Shown here: in pieces, positions 17,703-27,371 of the stretch
Position numbering within the stretch: position 1 is the first letter of the stretch
Layout of the letters: each line of letters begins with the position of its first letter
NCBI GenBank assembly: GCA_036490175.1
Contig: DASXEJ010000393.1
Span: 1-64,000, forward strand
Length of the DNA: 64,000 nucleotides
Direction: 5' to 3'
DNA from: Pirellulales bacterium
GTDB lineage: Bacteria; Planctomycetota; Planctomycetia; Pirellulales; JACPPG01
Translations under genes and position numbers: made by a program
The notes under the pieces: model-generated
Database searches by the model: none
What the model saw: only the letters and a program-made list of their open reading frames with translations
What the model was told of the DNA's origin: nothing

Positions 17703-20700
17703 TTACTCGGCCAGGTGGTCGGCCCCTTCGACGGGCTCGCGGCTGCCGTAGAAGCTGTAGAGTACCGGAATCAAATTGAACATCAGCAGCGTCGTGACCA
17801 TGCCACCTACGACCACGATGGCAAGGGGACGTTGTGATTGCGCCCCAATCTTCGTCGACACGGCTGCCGGCAACAGGCCCAGGATGGCCGTCAGAGCAGT
17901 CATCGTCAAAGGACGAATGCGATTTTCCGAGCCGGTCCGTATTGCAGCGTGCAGTGGAACACCACTGGCGCGCAGCGCGTTGAACGAGGACACGAGGAGC
18001 AATCCATTCATCACCGCCACGCCCAGGATGGAGACGAACCCGACAGCGGCCGAGACGTTGAAGTTCAAGCCCGTGAGCCACAACGTCCACACGCCGCCCA
18101 TCGACATCACGGCGACGTTCGCCAGCACGACGATCGCGTCGAGCAAGGAGCGAAACGCCAGATAAAGCATGATCATGATCAGCACCATGGCCAAGCCGAC
18201 GATGATCGCCATGCGATGCTCGGCTTCTTGCATCTGTTGAAACTCGCCACTCCATACTGCCCTATAGGGCGGTTTGAGGAGTGTGGCCGTTTTGGCTTGT
18301 GCCTCGGCCACGGTGCTAGCCAGGTCGCGGCCGCGGACGCCAAATTTCACGGCGATCAGGCGGCTGCCTTGCTCGCGGGAAATGATCGCGGCGCCAGGCC
18401 GAACGAAAACACCATGAGGATCCGGCACGCCGTGAATGTCAACCGGGGTTACCAGGTCCTTCAGGCGACGTCGCGGTACGCGGCTCACGCTGCCACCGGT
18501 GGCGCTATAGTTGCTGCCTGTCACGTTCGGTCGTTGCACGCTGGTGCCAGAGGCCGACAATGTTTGCGAACTGGCCGACTCGGCTTCCCCGGGAATGTTG
18601 TTTTTGACAACATCCACGGGAATATCCAGGATCTCCTCTTCGGTTTGCCGCAGGTCCTTGGGCCAGCGCAGCGTGACGTCGAACGAGCGCTCCCCTTCGA
18701 TCATGTTCGTAAAAGGCTTACCGCCCACGGCGGTTTGAATCACGTCTTCAACGTCGGCCACGCTGACGCCCCACATGGCGCACTTTTCGCGGTCCACAGG
18801 AAACGCCAGGTTCGATTGACCACGAATGTGGAAGACTCCGGGGTCGACAACTCCGGGCACGTTTGCCAATACATTGTTGAACTCGCCAGCCAGACGCTCT
18901 AGCTCGTCCAGTTGCGGTCCGATGATCTTGACCGAATTCTCCCCTTTGACCCCCGACAGGGATTCCATGACATTGTCGCGGATCATCTGCGAAAAATCCC
19001 AATTGATGCCGATCAGATTGCGCGACAACTCTTGGTTCATGTCGCGGATCAGCTCTTCTTTCGTGCGGGGTCGCGATTGACCCTCGGGCGCCTTCCATTC
19101 ATCGGGCGGCATTAGCGGCACGAAGCATTCCACGTTGTAATAGCCCGTCGGATCGGTGCCATCGTCGGGGCGGCCGATTTGCGAGGTGGCGAGCCGCACC
19201 TCGGGATATTTGGTCATGATCTGGCGAGCCAGGTGCGCCTTGTCGACGGCTTCGGCCAGCGACACGTTCACCGGGAACGTGCCGCGGACGATCATGTTGC
19301 CCTCTTCCAGTTCGGGCATGAACTCCCGGCCGAGGAATGGCAAGTAACACAGCGTGGCGGCCGTGATGAAACCGAAGAACCCCATCGTCAAAAAGCGATG
19401 CCGCAGCAGCAGATCCATCTCGGCTAGTGTGAATGCCTTTAGCGCACGGACCATGACGTTGTCACGAGCCGGCTTCAATCGCGTGAAGAATATCGAGCAC
19501 AGCACGGGCGATACGGTCAGAGCCAAAATCAACGCCCCGCCCAAGGCAAAGGCATAGGTATCCGCCATTGGGCCAAAGATTTGCCCCTCGGGTCCGGTCA
19601 TCGTGAACAGCGGCAGCATGGCGCAGATCATGATGATCGTGGAAAAGAACAAGCTGCGCTCAACCTCGCGCGAGGCGCGCAAGATGCGATCTTTAAGTGG
19701 CAAGTTCGCATTCTCGCCGGCACTCAGTCGGCGGTAGATATTCTCGACCATGATCACCGACGAATCGACGATGATGCCGAAATCGACCGCGCCGATCGAC
19801 AATAGATTGGCCGACTTCCCGCGCAGGAACAGCACGGCAAACGCAAACAGTAACGCCAGCGGAATATTGATTGCCACAATCACGGCCGCCCGCACGTTAC
19901 TGAGAAACATCAGCAGAATTACCGACACCAGCAGCATGCCGACCAGCAAGTTCTCGCGCACGGTCTCGGTCGTCACGTTGATCAAACGCGAACGATCGTA
20001 GAACGCCTCGATTTGCACGCCCGGCAGCAGCCGCCCGGGCGTATTATTGAATTCGTCGATCTTGGCTTCGACGTCGGCCAGCGCCGGAATGGATTGCTCT
20101 CCCTTGCGCAACAGGATGATTCCTTGCACCTCATCGGCAGAATCGACCCATTGACGCTTTCCCTGCGCGTCGAGTATTTCCTCGCCGTGCTCATCCAAGA
20201 CCGGGGTCGTGATGGCCAGTTGGCCCTGCCGTGTCTGGTGCCCCACGACCACACCACGCTCCCCCATCGCCCCGCCGCTCTTGACGGGCCCCCCCTCGAC
20301 GACGTGCTCAACGCGGATCGGCACATTGTTGGTGGCGGCGATCACGATGCGGCGAATTTCTTGGATGCGACGGTTCTCTTCTTCGCGCAGATAGGCGGCG
20401 GCCTCTTCGGGCGTCGGCATTTGCATGGCTTCCAGCATCGGGTCTTCGCCGCCGCCGATCAGGCCGATGCCGCGCACGACCTGAATCGCATCTCCCTGCA
20501 CAACGTAATCCCCTCCCACGTTGGCATTGCTGTTCGCGACGGCCTCCTGAAGCTGGTCGAGCGTGATGCCGTATTCCTTTAAGCGGTCGGGGTCAGGCCG
20601 GATTTCGTAGCGCTTCACCTCGCCCCCCGAGCTGACCACGCCCGCGATCCGCGGCACGCGACGGAACTCGCGCTGCAGCGTCCAATCCTGCAGTGATTTC

Positions 20701-21173
20701 AGATCGTTGAGGGTATAGATCGGCCGCCCGTGGCTGTCCTTGGGACTGGTAAGCGTATAGCGCACGATTTCGCCAATGGGGGAAGCCGGCGAGATCTGCG
20801 GCGTCACTCCCGTCGGCAGGTCGACCGATTGCAAGCGATTGATGACCTGCTGCCGCGCGTACTCGTAGTCGACGCCGTATTCGAACTGGTTGCGCAGATG
20901 CGACAATCCGAACATGGATTTCGCGCGTGTGTACTTCAGGCCGGGGATACCGGCCAAGGCGACTTCCAGCGGGATCGTTACCTGCCGCTCGACCTCTTCG
21001 CTCGACGCACCGGGATATTGCGCGACGACTTCCACGATCGCGGGGGCCGGGTCAGGATAGGCCTCGACATTGACGTGCGTAAACGCGTACCCGCCGACCC
21101 CGACCAAAGCCGCGGCGAGAAGCAGTACGACGACGGGGCTGTGGAGAGCCCATTGGACGAGTTTCGCGACCAT
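17703..21173 (-). CDS. Heavy-metal RND efflux pump (CusA/CzcA-like)
   Basis: A 1156-residue resistance-nodulation-division transporter with twelve TMs and two large periplasmic domains. The heavy-metal subfamily signature is visible in TM4: VDFGIIVDSSVIMVENIYRR (proton-relay aspartate and glutamate). PYPGASSEEVERQV-like and FMPELEEGNM motifs are also typical. It is about 100 residues longer than classical CusA because of insertions in the periplasmic domains (around residues 240-345 and 840-905). It is the last gene of a CusC-B-A set on the minus strand. The metal ion, if any, cannot be assigned. Confidence 0.9.
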   Translation of the reverse strand: MVAKLVQWALHSPVVVLLLAAALVGVGGYAFTHVNVEAYPDPAPAIVEVVAQYPGASSEEVERQVTIPLEVALAGIPGLKYTRAKSMFGLSHLRNQFEYGVDYEYARQQVINRLQSVDLPTGVTPQISPASPIGEIVRYTLTSPKDSHGRPIYTLNDLKSLQDWTLQREFRRVPRIAGVVSSGGEVKRYEIRPDPDRLKEYGITLDQLQEAVANSNANVGGDYVVQGDAIQVVRGIGLIGGGEDPMLEAMQMPTPEEAAAYLREEENRRIQEIRRIVIAATNNVPIRVEHVVEGGPVKSGGAMGERGVVVGHQTRQGQLAITTPVLDEHGEEILDAQGKRQWVDSADEVQGIILLRKGEQSIPALADVEAKIDEFNNTPGRLLPGVQIEAFYDRSRLINVTTETVRENLLVGMLLVSVILLMFLSNVRAAVIVAINIPLALLFAFAVLFLRGKSANLLSIGAVDFGIIVDSSVIMVENIYRRLSAGENANLPLKDRILRASREVERSLFFSTIIMICAMLPLFTMTGPEGQIFGPMADTYAFALGGALILALTVSPVLCSIFFTRLKPARDNVMVRALKAFTLAEMDLLLRHRFLTMGFFGFITAATLCYLPFLGREFMPELEEGNMIVRGTFPVNVSLAEAVDKAHLARQIMTKYPEVRLATSQIGRPDDGTDPTGYYNVECFVPLMPPDEWKAPEGQSRPRTKEELIRDMNQELSRNLIGINWDFSQMIRDNVMESLSGVKGENSVKIIGPQLDELERLAGEFNNVLANVPGVVDPGVFHIRGQSNLAFPVDREKCAMWGVSVADVEDVIQTAVGGKPFTNMIEGERSFDVTLRWPKDLRQTEEEILDIPVDVVKNNIPGEAESASSQTLSASGTSVQRPNVTGSNYSATGGSVSRVPRRRLKDLVTPVDIHGVPDPHGVFVRPGAAIISREQGSRLIAVKFGVRGRDLASTVAEAQAKTATLLKPPYRAVWSGEFQQMQEAEHRMAIIVGLAMVLIMIMLYLAFRSLLDAIVVLANVAVMSMGGVWTLWLTGLNFNVSAAVGFVSILGVAVMNGLLLVSSFNALRASGVPLHAAIRTGSENRIRPLTMTALTAILGLLPAAVSTKIGAQSQRPLAIVVVGGMVTTLLMFNLIPVLYSFYGSREPVEGADHLAE

Positions 21174-21391
21174 GAATGATTGCTCGGCGCATCGCCCGTG
21201 TTCTACCTTTGTCGAATGCGCGGTCGCGGGAGACTTTTGAGGTCCTGCGACAAACTAGCGGCGGTCGATTTCAGGCATGAATCGATATGGCGACTTTCCC
21301 CCGCATGTTTCTACGCAGCTCGGGCAGACGACGCAGGATCCGTCCTGGTCAGATGGGAAGAATCGAAGGTTTCTTACCAAGGTGTAACGCA

Positions 21392-22858
21392 TTAGTTGGC
21401 CGACGGCACCGTAGTCGCCTCGCCTTCCGCCGCGTTGGCGCGGCGCACGCGCGCCTCGACATGCGGTTGCGCGGCCTTGAGCAGGGCCAGCTCGTTGTTC
21501 AGCTCGATCACACCCGAAGCCAGCACGCGCTCGCCCAATTTGAGGGGCGTGGCGCCGGCCGCCCGTTCGGCCTCGTTGGGCTCGCTACGGATGCATACTT
21601 TGCTGGGCATCCGACTGGTAACAGCCACCAGATGGCGCGTGAACTCGTCAGGGTGAGAGTTGTCTTGCACGAAAATCGCCGCCAAGCTGCCATCTTCGAT
21701 GACGGATTTGGTCGGCACCGCGACCATCGCCGGATCGGCGTCGAGGTCGATGGCCGCCGTCACGAACTGTCCCAGGTTCATGCGGCCGCTACTGTTATCC
21801 AACGTACCCATGATGGTGCCTGTATGATCGGCCGGATCGATGATACCGCCCACGATTTCAAACGCCCCCGACACCGGCTCATCAAACGGATCGGATTTCA
21901 GGTCGATTTTCCAACGACGCTTCTCGGGCGGCACGTGCCGCAAGGTCGGCAGGTCCTCCTCGTAAACCCGTGCCAGGATGCGGATATGGCTGGTATCCGC
22001 GATCTTGAACAAATCGTCGGAGGGATCGACGAGTTGCCCTAAACTGAAGTTTTTCTCCAGGATTCGCCCGTCGATGGGAGAACGTACTTCAGTATTCGCC
22101 CAGCTTTTCTCCACCGCTAAGTCGGCGTTGGTGTCCTTCCCGCCGTCGGTCGCATCCTGGGGCTTGCGGTTCTCCAGCTTCTTGGCCTCGCTATAGACGA
22201 CGTCGATATCTTTTTCTAACAACCCCCACGACAGCAAAGTTCGCCGCGCGTCCTCTACCGCCACCATCGCCTGTTGGTAATCGCGATTGGCGTCGATGAT
22301 GGCGCGTTGGGCAATCGCGCCTTGCTCGGCACTTTCGAGTCGCTTGAGAATGTCTTGGGTCGTGTGCAGTTTCGACAAGGCGTCGACCAGCTCGCTCTTC
22401 TTCGCACCGACCTCGGTGCTCCAGACGACGGCCAGAACCTGATCCTTGTGAACATGATCTCCATAGCGCAGCGCGCGCTTTGGCTGATCAGAAGGGCCGT
22501 CTTCGAATCTGCCAATTTCCACCACGCGGCCGCCGGCGAAACGGGCCTTGATGCGCACCGAGGAGTCGGAATCCAGATCCACGCGCCCCTGTAGCTTTAG
22601 CGGCGGAGGCGGGGGAGCCGGCTCGACTGTGGCCAAACGATAACCCATCTTAGTGAGTGCATTCGGAGCGAACTGCACGGTATCCGTCTGACCGGGGGCC
22701 AGCGTCACAAGCGCGCCTGGATCGTGCTCCGGATCGAATGTTTGCGCGGGGCTTTCCCACTCCTCGAAGCCGCGAAACGCCACCCCCACTGCGCCCAGCA
22801 ATAGAATGCCGACCACGGCCCAGGGGACGATTTTTCGAATCGAAACTCTTGCAGTCAT
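21392..22858 (-). CDS. CusB/CzcB-type membrane fusion protein
   Basis: A 488-residue periplasmic adaptor with one N-terminal TM (about 11-31), a first lipoyl half (KARFAGGRVVEIGRFEDG), a helical hairpin, and the second half VRSPIDGRILEKNFSLGQLV. The C-terminal barrel domain carries the family feature PTKSVIEDGSLAAIFVQ. No Met-rich or His-rich metal-binding tail as in CusB is seen, so metal specificity is open. It lies between the outer-membrane factor and the RND pump with gaps of 258 and 218 bases. Confidence 0.9.
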   Translation of the reverse strand: MTARVSIRKIVPWAVVGILLLGAVGVAFRGFEEWESPAQTFDPEHDPGALVTLAPGQTDTVQFAPNALTKMGYRLATVEPAPPPPPLKLQGRVDLDSDSSVRIKARFAGGRVVEIGRFEDGPSDQPKRALRYGDHVHKDQVLAVVWSTEVGAKKSELVDALSKLHTTQDILKRLESAEQGAIAQRAIIDANRDYQQAMVAVEDARRTLLSWGLLEKDIDVVYSEAKKLENRKPQDATDGGKDTNADLAVEKSWANTEVRSPIDGRILEKNFSLGQLVDPSDDLFKIADTSHIRILARVYEEDLPTLRHVPPEKRRWKIDLKSDPFDEPVSGAFEIVGGIIDPADHTGTIMGTLDNSSGRMNLGQFVTAAIDLDADPAMVAVPTKSVIEDGSLAAIFVQDNSHPDEFTRHLVAVTSRMPSKVCIRSEPNEAERAAGATPLKLGERVLASGVIELNNELALLKAAQPHVEARVRRANAAEGEATTVPSAN

Positions 22859-23116
22859 GCCGCCACGTGCGACGAGAAGGGGAAACTAGATCGAAGTATC
22901 GTTGAATTTTCCGTTGAGTGTCAACCGCGACTTGTCCCACGAAAGCAACTGCCATTCGGCGATGCTTGGGACAGTTTTGTGCGCGTTCCGGGCGCCCTCT
23001 ATTTCCCACATAGCTCACCCCCTGTACTACGTGGAGGGCATTCCCAAGGGTTTGTTCTCATTTCCCAGAATACAGGCAAAGGGACCGATCGAATCGCTCG
23101 TTTCGTTACAATGCCG

Positions 23117-24520
23117 TTAGGGGAAGCTCTCGACTTGCAAAAGCCCAGCCAAGGTAGCGGCACTCATCCAGGCGGTTTCCAGCGTTTCGATGTAGTCCAA
23201 GTTGACCTGGGTGAGGGCCCTCTGGGCTTGCAATACGGGCGCCACGTCCATCTGGCCGACGTCGTAGGCGTTTCGCACTAACCTCTGGGTCCGCTCGGCG
23301 GTCGGCAGAATCTCCTCGCCGATGCGGAGCGAGCGATCGCGGGCTGTGCGATATGTGGCCAGCGTTTCGGCCGCTTGCCGCAGCAGGTCGTTCTGCAAGA
23401 CGCCCACCGAGGCCACCGAATCGCGAATGTTGGCGTTGGCCGCGCGGATGTTGCCCTGGTTGAGATTCCACACCGGGATATTCATCTGCATGTTGATCCA
23501 CAACTGCGCCCCGTTGCCGCCGTTGCTGCCAGAACTGGGGCCAAAAGCGATCGCCGGGCCCACGTAGGGATTCGGGTATGGTTCCACGCGCGCCCGCTGA
23601 TAGAGGAACCGGTTCTGGGCAATTTGCAATTGCGCTTCGACCACCGCAGCATTGCGCGTGGCGATGAACTGCCGCATCGGTTCCTCGTCGAACTTCGGCA
23701 AATTGGCTGTTAAATCTCCCAGGGCGTCTTGAATCGGAAAGGCGGGAATCCCCATCGTGGCAGCCAGCGCCCGCCGGGCACCGGCCAGGATGGTGCGCGA
23801 GTTCTCTAGCGCGATCTGCGCTTGTTGCAACTCGGTGAGGAGCAGCAGCACGTCGGTCTCGGCAACTTGCCCGGCCTTCTCTCGTTGCTGCGCCGCGGAG
23901 TGAGATTTCGAGGCGATCTGCACCAATTGTTCGAGCACCGCGACGCGGCGTTCCTGCGCCAGCATATGATAAAACTGCTGTCGCACCGCGGTTAGTAGCT
24001 CGAACCGTTGCCGGATGTAACCCATCCGCGCTTGTTCGACGTCTTGCATCGCGGCCGCGCGATCTAGACGCAACTTTCCCTTGACCGGCACTTCCTGACA
24101 GAAGCCCGCGTTGTACTGGCTTTGGCCACCGGCAAAGACTTGCGGATTGTTGGTATCATAGCGCGGGTTGGGCGGAATGCCTGCCTGGATGGCGATGCCC
24201 ATCTTGGAATCGATCTGCGCGCGCGCTCTTACCAGGATGGGATTGTTGCGTACGGCGAGCTCGCTGGCCTGATCCAACGTCAGCGAAGCGCCTTCTGGGG
24301 CGGCGATGCTCACTCCCTGGCCCGATTGCACTGGACGCGGCACGACCTCTTCGTATCCGCCGCCGGCTGGTGGGAGACTCTGCATGGCGACGCGCGTCGC
24401 ACGGCTGGAAGTTGCTCGCTGCTGCGATTGCTGTGCTAGCAGAACGTGCTGCGTGCTGGCGACGACGCCAAGAACAACAGCAACCTTTTGCCACAGGCGA
24501 ATCACAAGATGCGCTCCCAA
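23117..24520 (-). CDS. TolC/CusC-type outer-membrane factor
   Basis: A 467-residue outer-membrane efflux protein. It has an N-terminal signal segment (VAVVLGVVASTQHVLLAQ, about 13-30) and two OEP halves with typical stretches: LTLDQASELAVRNNPILVRA (about 80-99) and the C-terminal YDVGQMDVAPVLQAQRALTQ. It lacks a lipobox, unlike the NodT-type protein near the left edge. It is the first gene of the CusCBA-like set. Confidence 0.9.
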   Translation of the reverse strand: MGAHLVIRLWQKVAVVLGVVASTQHVLLAQQSQQRATSSRATRVAMQSLPPAGGGYEEVVPRPVQSGQGVSIAAPEGASLTLDQASELAVRNNPILVRARAQIDSKMGIAIQAGIPPNPRYDTNNPQVFAGGQSQYNAGFCQEVPVKGKLRLDRAAAMQDVEQARMGYIRQRFELLTAVRQQFYHMLAQERRVAVLEQLVQIASKSHSAAQQREKAGQVAETDVLLLLTELQQAQIALENSRTILAGARRALAATMGIPAFPIQDALGDLTANLPKFDEEPMRQFIATRNAAVVEAQLQIAQNRFLYQRARVEPYPNPYVGPAIAFGPSSGSNGGNGAQLWINMQMNIPVWNLNQGNIRAANANIRDSVASVGVLQNDLLRQAAETLATYRTARDRSLRIGEEILPTAERTQRLVRNAYDVGQMDVAPVLQAQRALTQVNLDYIETLETAWMSAATLAGLLQVESFP

Positions 24521-24890
24521 TGAACGTAGTGTCTCTGCACTAATCTCGGTCCCGCAAATTCAGCAATCGAGTCAAAACCGGCCTTTCGGTGCAGGGGTCC
24601 CAGACCTCCAGGCTTCTATGCATTTGCGAAATCTGGCGAACTGCTGAAGATTTGCGGCGATGGCACTCGCGTAAAACCCGGGCGTTTTCGGCCTGGAATC
24701 CGTGTGAGCAGTTGGTTACACTCCGCCACCTTTCCTTACCGGCGACAGTCGTGACGCCGTGAGACACTAATCCCTGTTTCCGTTGCCTAGCGCAGGTTCG
24801 TGCACCGGCCGCGTGCCGCGTGAACGTTTGCGCGCGACGTTCCCAGCGAGGGACCGTGGCGGCGCAAGGCCTGCCCGATTAGGAGACGCT
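24521..24890. other. Divergent intergenic region
   Basis: It separates the CusCBA-like operon (minus) from a secreted-protein gene (plus). Both promoters must lie here but none can be assigned with confidence. No regulator gene, RNA gene or strong hairpin was recognised, although metal-efflux operons are often controlled from such a gap. Confidence 0.4.
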
Positions 24891-26024
24891 ATGCAGAAGC
24901 GACATGCGGTCATCGGCCTGCTGCTGCTGGCTTCAGCCGGTTCGTCCGTGCTGGCCGCGCCGCCGTGGAACAAGCTCGATCTGTTTCACCGGCTGGAGGC
25001 CGATCCGGACAAGTCGTACCCGCTCGCTGAGCGGAACGGACCCTGGATGATCATGGCCATGACGTTCTCGGGCCCGAACGCCGAGGAACAATCGCGGGAG
25101 CTTGTCTACGAGCTGCGCAGCCGCTTTAAGCTGGCGGCCTATACGAAAGAAATGCATTTCGACCACACGACAGATAAAAACGGCAAGCAGACCGGCGCCG
25201 CGGCGCGACGAGTACGCTATCGACTCAACGAGATGACCGAAATTGCCGTCCTCGTTGGCGATTTCCCCTCCATCGACGATAACGCAGCGCAGAAAACTTT
25301 GGACAAGATCAAGCTCATGCAGCCGGACTGCCTCGACTTGGAAAAACGCGCCAAGGAGGGCAAGCCAGACAGCCGCACGTTGGGTCAACTGCGGATGATT
25401 CAGCAGGCCGTGCTGCCGAACAGCAGCGCGCGCAAAGGACGCGGCCCGATGCGGCAGGCATTTATCACGACCAATCCGCTCTTGCCCGACGAGTATTTTG
25501 CTCCCAAGGGGATCGATCGGTTGGTGCTCGATATGAATCAACCGGTGAAATTCAGCCTGCTCGATTGCCCGGGAAAATATACCGTCAAGGTGGCCACCTT
25601 CACGGGGCGCGTCGTGATCGACCAGAAGCAAATCGAGGAGATCGAAAAGAAGGGCAAGCCCTTCGACAGCCAGTTGGCCCTAGCGGCTGAAAAAGCCCAC
25701 AAGTTAACGATGGCGCTACGGCAAAAGAACTATCAGGCGTACGAATTCCACGATCGCTACGCCAGCATCGTCACCATCGGCAGCTTCAACTCGGTAGGCA
25801 CGCCGCGCGCGGACGGTAAGATCGAAATCAATCCCGAGGCGCACGCCATCATGGAAACCTTCGGCGCCGATAAGAAAGTCGTGCCAGGCCAGGTCGCCGC
25901 GCAGCTGGGGAATCCAAAGCTCGAAGCGGGTATCCCGCTCGATATTCAACCGATGCTGGTCGAGGTGCCCAAGCGGTCGATCAGTGCTCAGTACGAGCGC
26001 CCCACATTGACCAGCCGCTTCTGA
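24891..26024 (+). CDS. Secreted hypothetical protein, planctomycete type
   Basis: A 377-residue protein with a clear signal peptide (MQKRHAVIGLLLLASAGSSVLA) and an AGGAG site 5 bases before the ATG. The mature part carries charged helices (KQIEEIEKKGKPFD) and conserved-looking blocks such as ERNGPWMIMAMTFSG and NDRYA-like HDRYASIVTIGSF. It reads like a family of planctomycete secreted proteins containing short SPOR-like or stress-domain pieces, but no named domain is recognised. It lies alone upstream of rdgB (gap 123 bases). Confidence 0.75.
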   Translation: MQKRHAVIGLLLLASAGSSVLAAPPWNKLDLFHRLEADPDKSYPLAERNGPWMIMAMTFSGPNAEEQSRELVYELRSRFKLAAYTKEMHFDHTTDKNGKQTGAAARRVRYRLNEMTEIAVLVGDFPSIDDNAAQKTLDKIKLMQPDCLDLEKRAKEGKPDSRTLGQLRMIQQAVLPNSSARKGRGPMRQAFITTNPLLPDEYFAPKGIDRLVLDMNQPVKFSLLDCPGKYTVKVATFTGRVVIDQKQIEEIEKKGKPFDSQLALAAEKAHKLTMALRQKNYQAYEFHDRYASIVTIGSFNSVGTPRADGKIEINPEAHAIMETFGADKKVVPGQVAAQLGNPKLEAGIPLDIQPMLVEVPKRSISAQYERPTLTSRF

Positions 26025-26147
26025 CGCGACGTGCGACCGGTACAATGCGGGCTGCCGGCGCAGCGTCGCCGCTCCGACACGATACAGCGTGCGCCGTGGC
26101 ACACTGCGACTTCGCGCCGTTGTATAACCTGTCGCTTCGAGAATGCC

Positions 26148-26753
26148 ATGCGCTGGCCCCTTGTGCTAGGAACTCACAACCGAAAAAAAGGGCTCGAGTT
26201 GGCCGAGCTGGTCGCGCCGCTGGGAATCGAAGTGCGCACGCTGGCCGACTTTCCGCAGCCGTTGACCGTCGTTGAAGATGGCGACAGCTTCGCCGCGAAC
26301 GCGCAGAAAAAAGCCACCCAGCAAGCGCGGCATCTGCACGCGTGGGTATTGGGCGAGGATAGCGGTCTAGTCGTCGACGCCTTGGGCGGAGCACCCGGAA
26401 TCTATTCGGCGCGGTTCTCTGGACCCGACGCGACCGACGACAAGAATAACGTGCGCTTATTGGCCGACCTGGCCGATATTCCAGCGGCACGCCGCACGGC
26501 ACACTACATCTGCCACGCAACGCTCGCCAATCCGGCGGGCCAGGTGATCGCCGAAGCCGAAGACACCTGCCAGGGTTTCATTCTGCTTGCGCCGCGTGGA
26601 TCGGCGGGCTTCGGTTACGATCCCTTGTTCGAGATCGTCGAGTATCACCGTACGTTCGCCGAACTTGGTAACGCGGTGAAGGCTTGCCTCAGTCACCGGG
26701 CCAGAGCGTTGCGCAAGCTGCTGCCCAGCCTGCCAGCGCTGCTCGAAGCCTGA
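26148..26753 (+). CDS. rdgB: RdgB/HAM1-type inosine/xanthosine triphosphate pyrophosphatase
   Basis: A 201-residue enzyme that hydrolyses non-canonical purine triphosphates (dITP, XTP) to monophosphate and pyrophosphate, keeping them out of DNA and RNA. Family motifs are in order: LGTHNRKKGLEL (about 7-18, the phosphate-binding loop), GEDSGLVVDALGGAPGIYSARF (catalytic Asp region, about 64-85) and GSAGFGYDPLFE followed by SHRARAL. The start at 26148 was chosen because the phosphate loop must lie near the N-terminus. Length matches the family. Confidence 0.95.
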   Translation: MRWPLVLGTHNRKKGLELAELVAPLGIEVRTLADFPQPLTVVEDGDSFAANAQKKATQQARHLHAWVLGEDSGLVVDALGGAPGIYSARFSGPDATDDKNNVRLLADLADIPAARRTAHYICHATLANPAGQVIAEAEDTCQGFILLAPRGSAGFGYDPLFEIVEYHRTFAELGNAVKACLSHRARALRKLLPSLPALLEA

Positions 26754-26796
26754 GCGGTCGTAGATCGTCAGGCTCCGTGCATTCTTGTGCGGTGGC

Positions 26797-26838
26797 AAAA
26801 AAAAGAGCGGACGATCCAGGCGCTACTGGACCGTCCGC
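26797..26838 (-). terminator. Intrinsic terminator downstream of the Cys/Met-rich gene
   Basis: On the minus strand a 13-bp stem (GCGGACGGTCCAG paired with CTGGATCGTCCGC, one G-T pair) with a 6-base loop is followed by an almost uninterrupted T run (26797-26804 read in reverse). It lies 75 bases beyond the stop of the Cys/Met-rich gene, so that gene is probably monocistronic. Confidence 0.88.
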
Positions 26839-26912
26839 CAATCGAGTTCGCCGCATGTCTGCAGCGAACTCGGCTAGCTCCCTTGAGGGGAGAAGTATTC
26901 TCAAACAGCTGA

Positions 26913-27371
26913 TTAGCAGGTGCAGCAGCAGCAAGGCATGCCGCCGAAGCACACGCAGCACATGCAACCGGCCTTCATGCAGCTGCTTACGCAGTCGCAG
27001 CAGGCTTGCAGCATCTCGCAGCAGGCCTTATCGCCCGAGGTGCAGGTGACGCACACGCCGTCCTTGGTCATTTCGCATTTGCAATTGCACATGGCGAAAT
27101 TGCACTGGCACATGACCATGCCATTCATCATGCAGCTGCAGCTGCACATGCCACTGGAAAGCATGCGGCAAATGTTCTGCAGCGTGCCGCACGACACTTC
27201 GTCATCGGTCGAGCAGGTCATCTTGATGCCGCCGCTGCACTTCTCCATCTTCATTTTGCACTGCGGCACCATCGCCATGCCGGGGGCCATGGCGGGCATT
27301 CCGGACATTGGCAACGAGCCACTCGTCATCCCAGGCATCGACATGGGACGGTCCACCATCATCATGGACAT
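26913..27371 (-). CDS. Extremely Met/Cys-rich small protein, putative metal-binding
   Basis: A 152-residue protein containing 30 cysteines and 27 methionines (about 38 percent of all residues). The N-terminal 34 residues hold 12 Met in M-P-G/M-x-M spacing and no Cys. From residue 38 on, cysteines appear in C-x-C, CC and C-x3-C patterns, for example CCEMLQACCDCVSSCMKAGC (the C-x3-C helix pattern resembles copper-storage Csp/DUF326 helices), and the protein ends in CCCCTC. There is no signal peptide. The start has AAAGGAG 6 bases upstream, and an intrinsic terminator follows. A role in binding copper or another soft metal is an inference from composition; a redox or structural role is also possible. 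Confidence 0.85.
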   Translation of the reverse strand: MSMMMVDRPMSMPGMTSGSLPMSGMPAMAPGMAMVPQCKMKMEKCSGGIKMTCSTDDEVSCGTLQNICRMLSSGMCSCSCMMNGMVMCQCNFAMCNCKCEMTKDGVCVTCTSGDKACCEMLQACCDCVSSCMKAGCMCCVCFGGMPCCCCTC

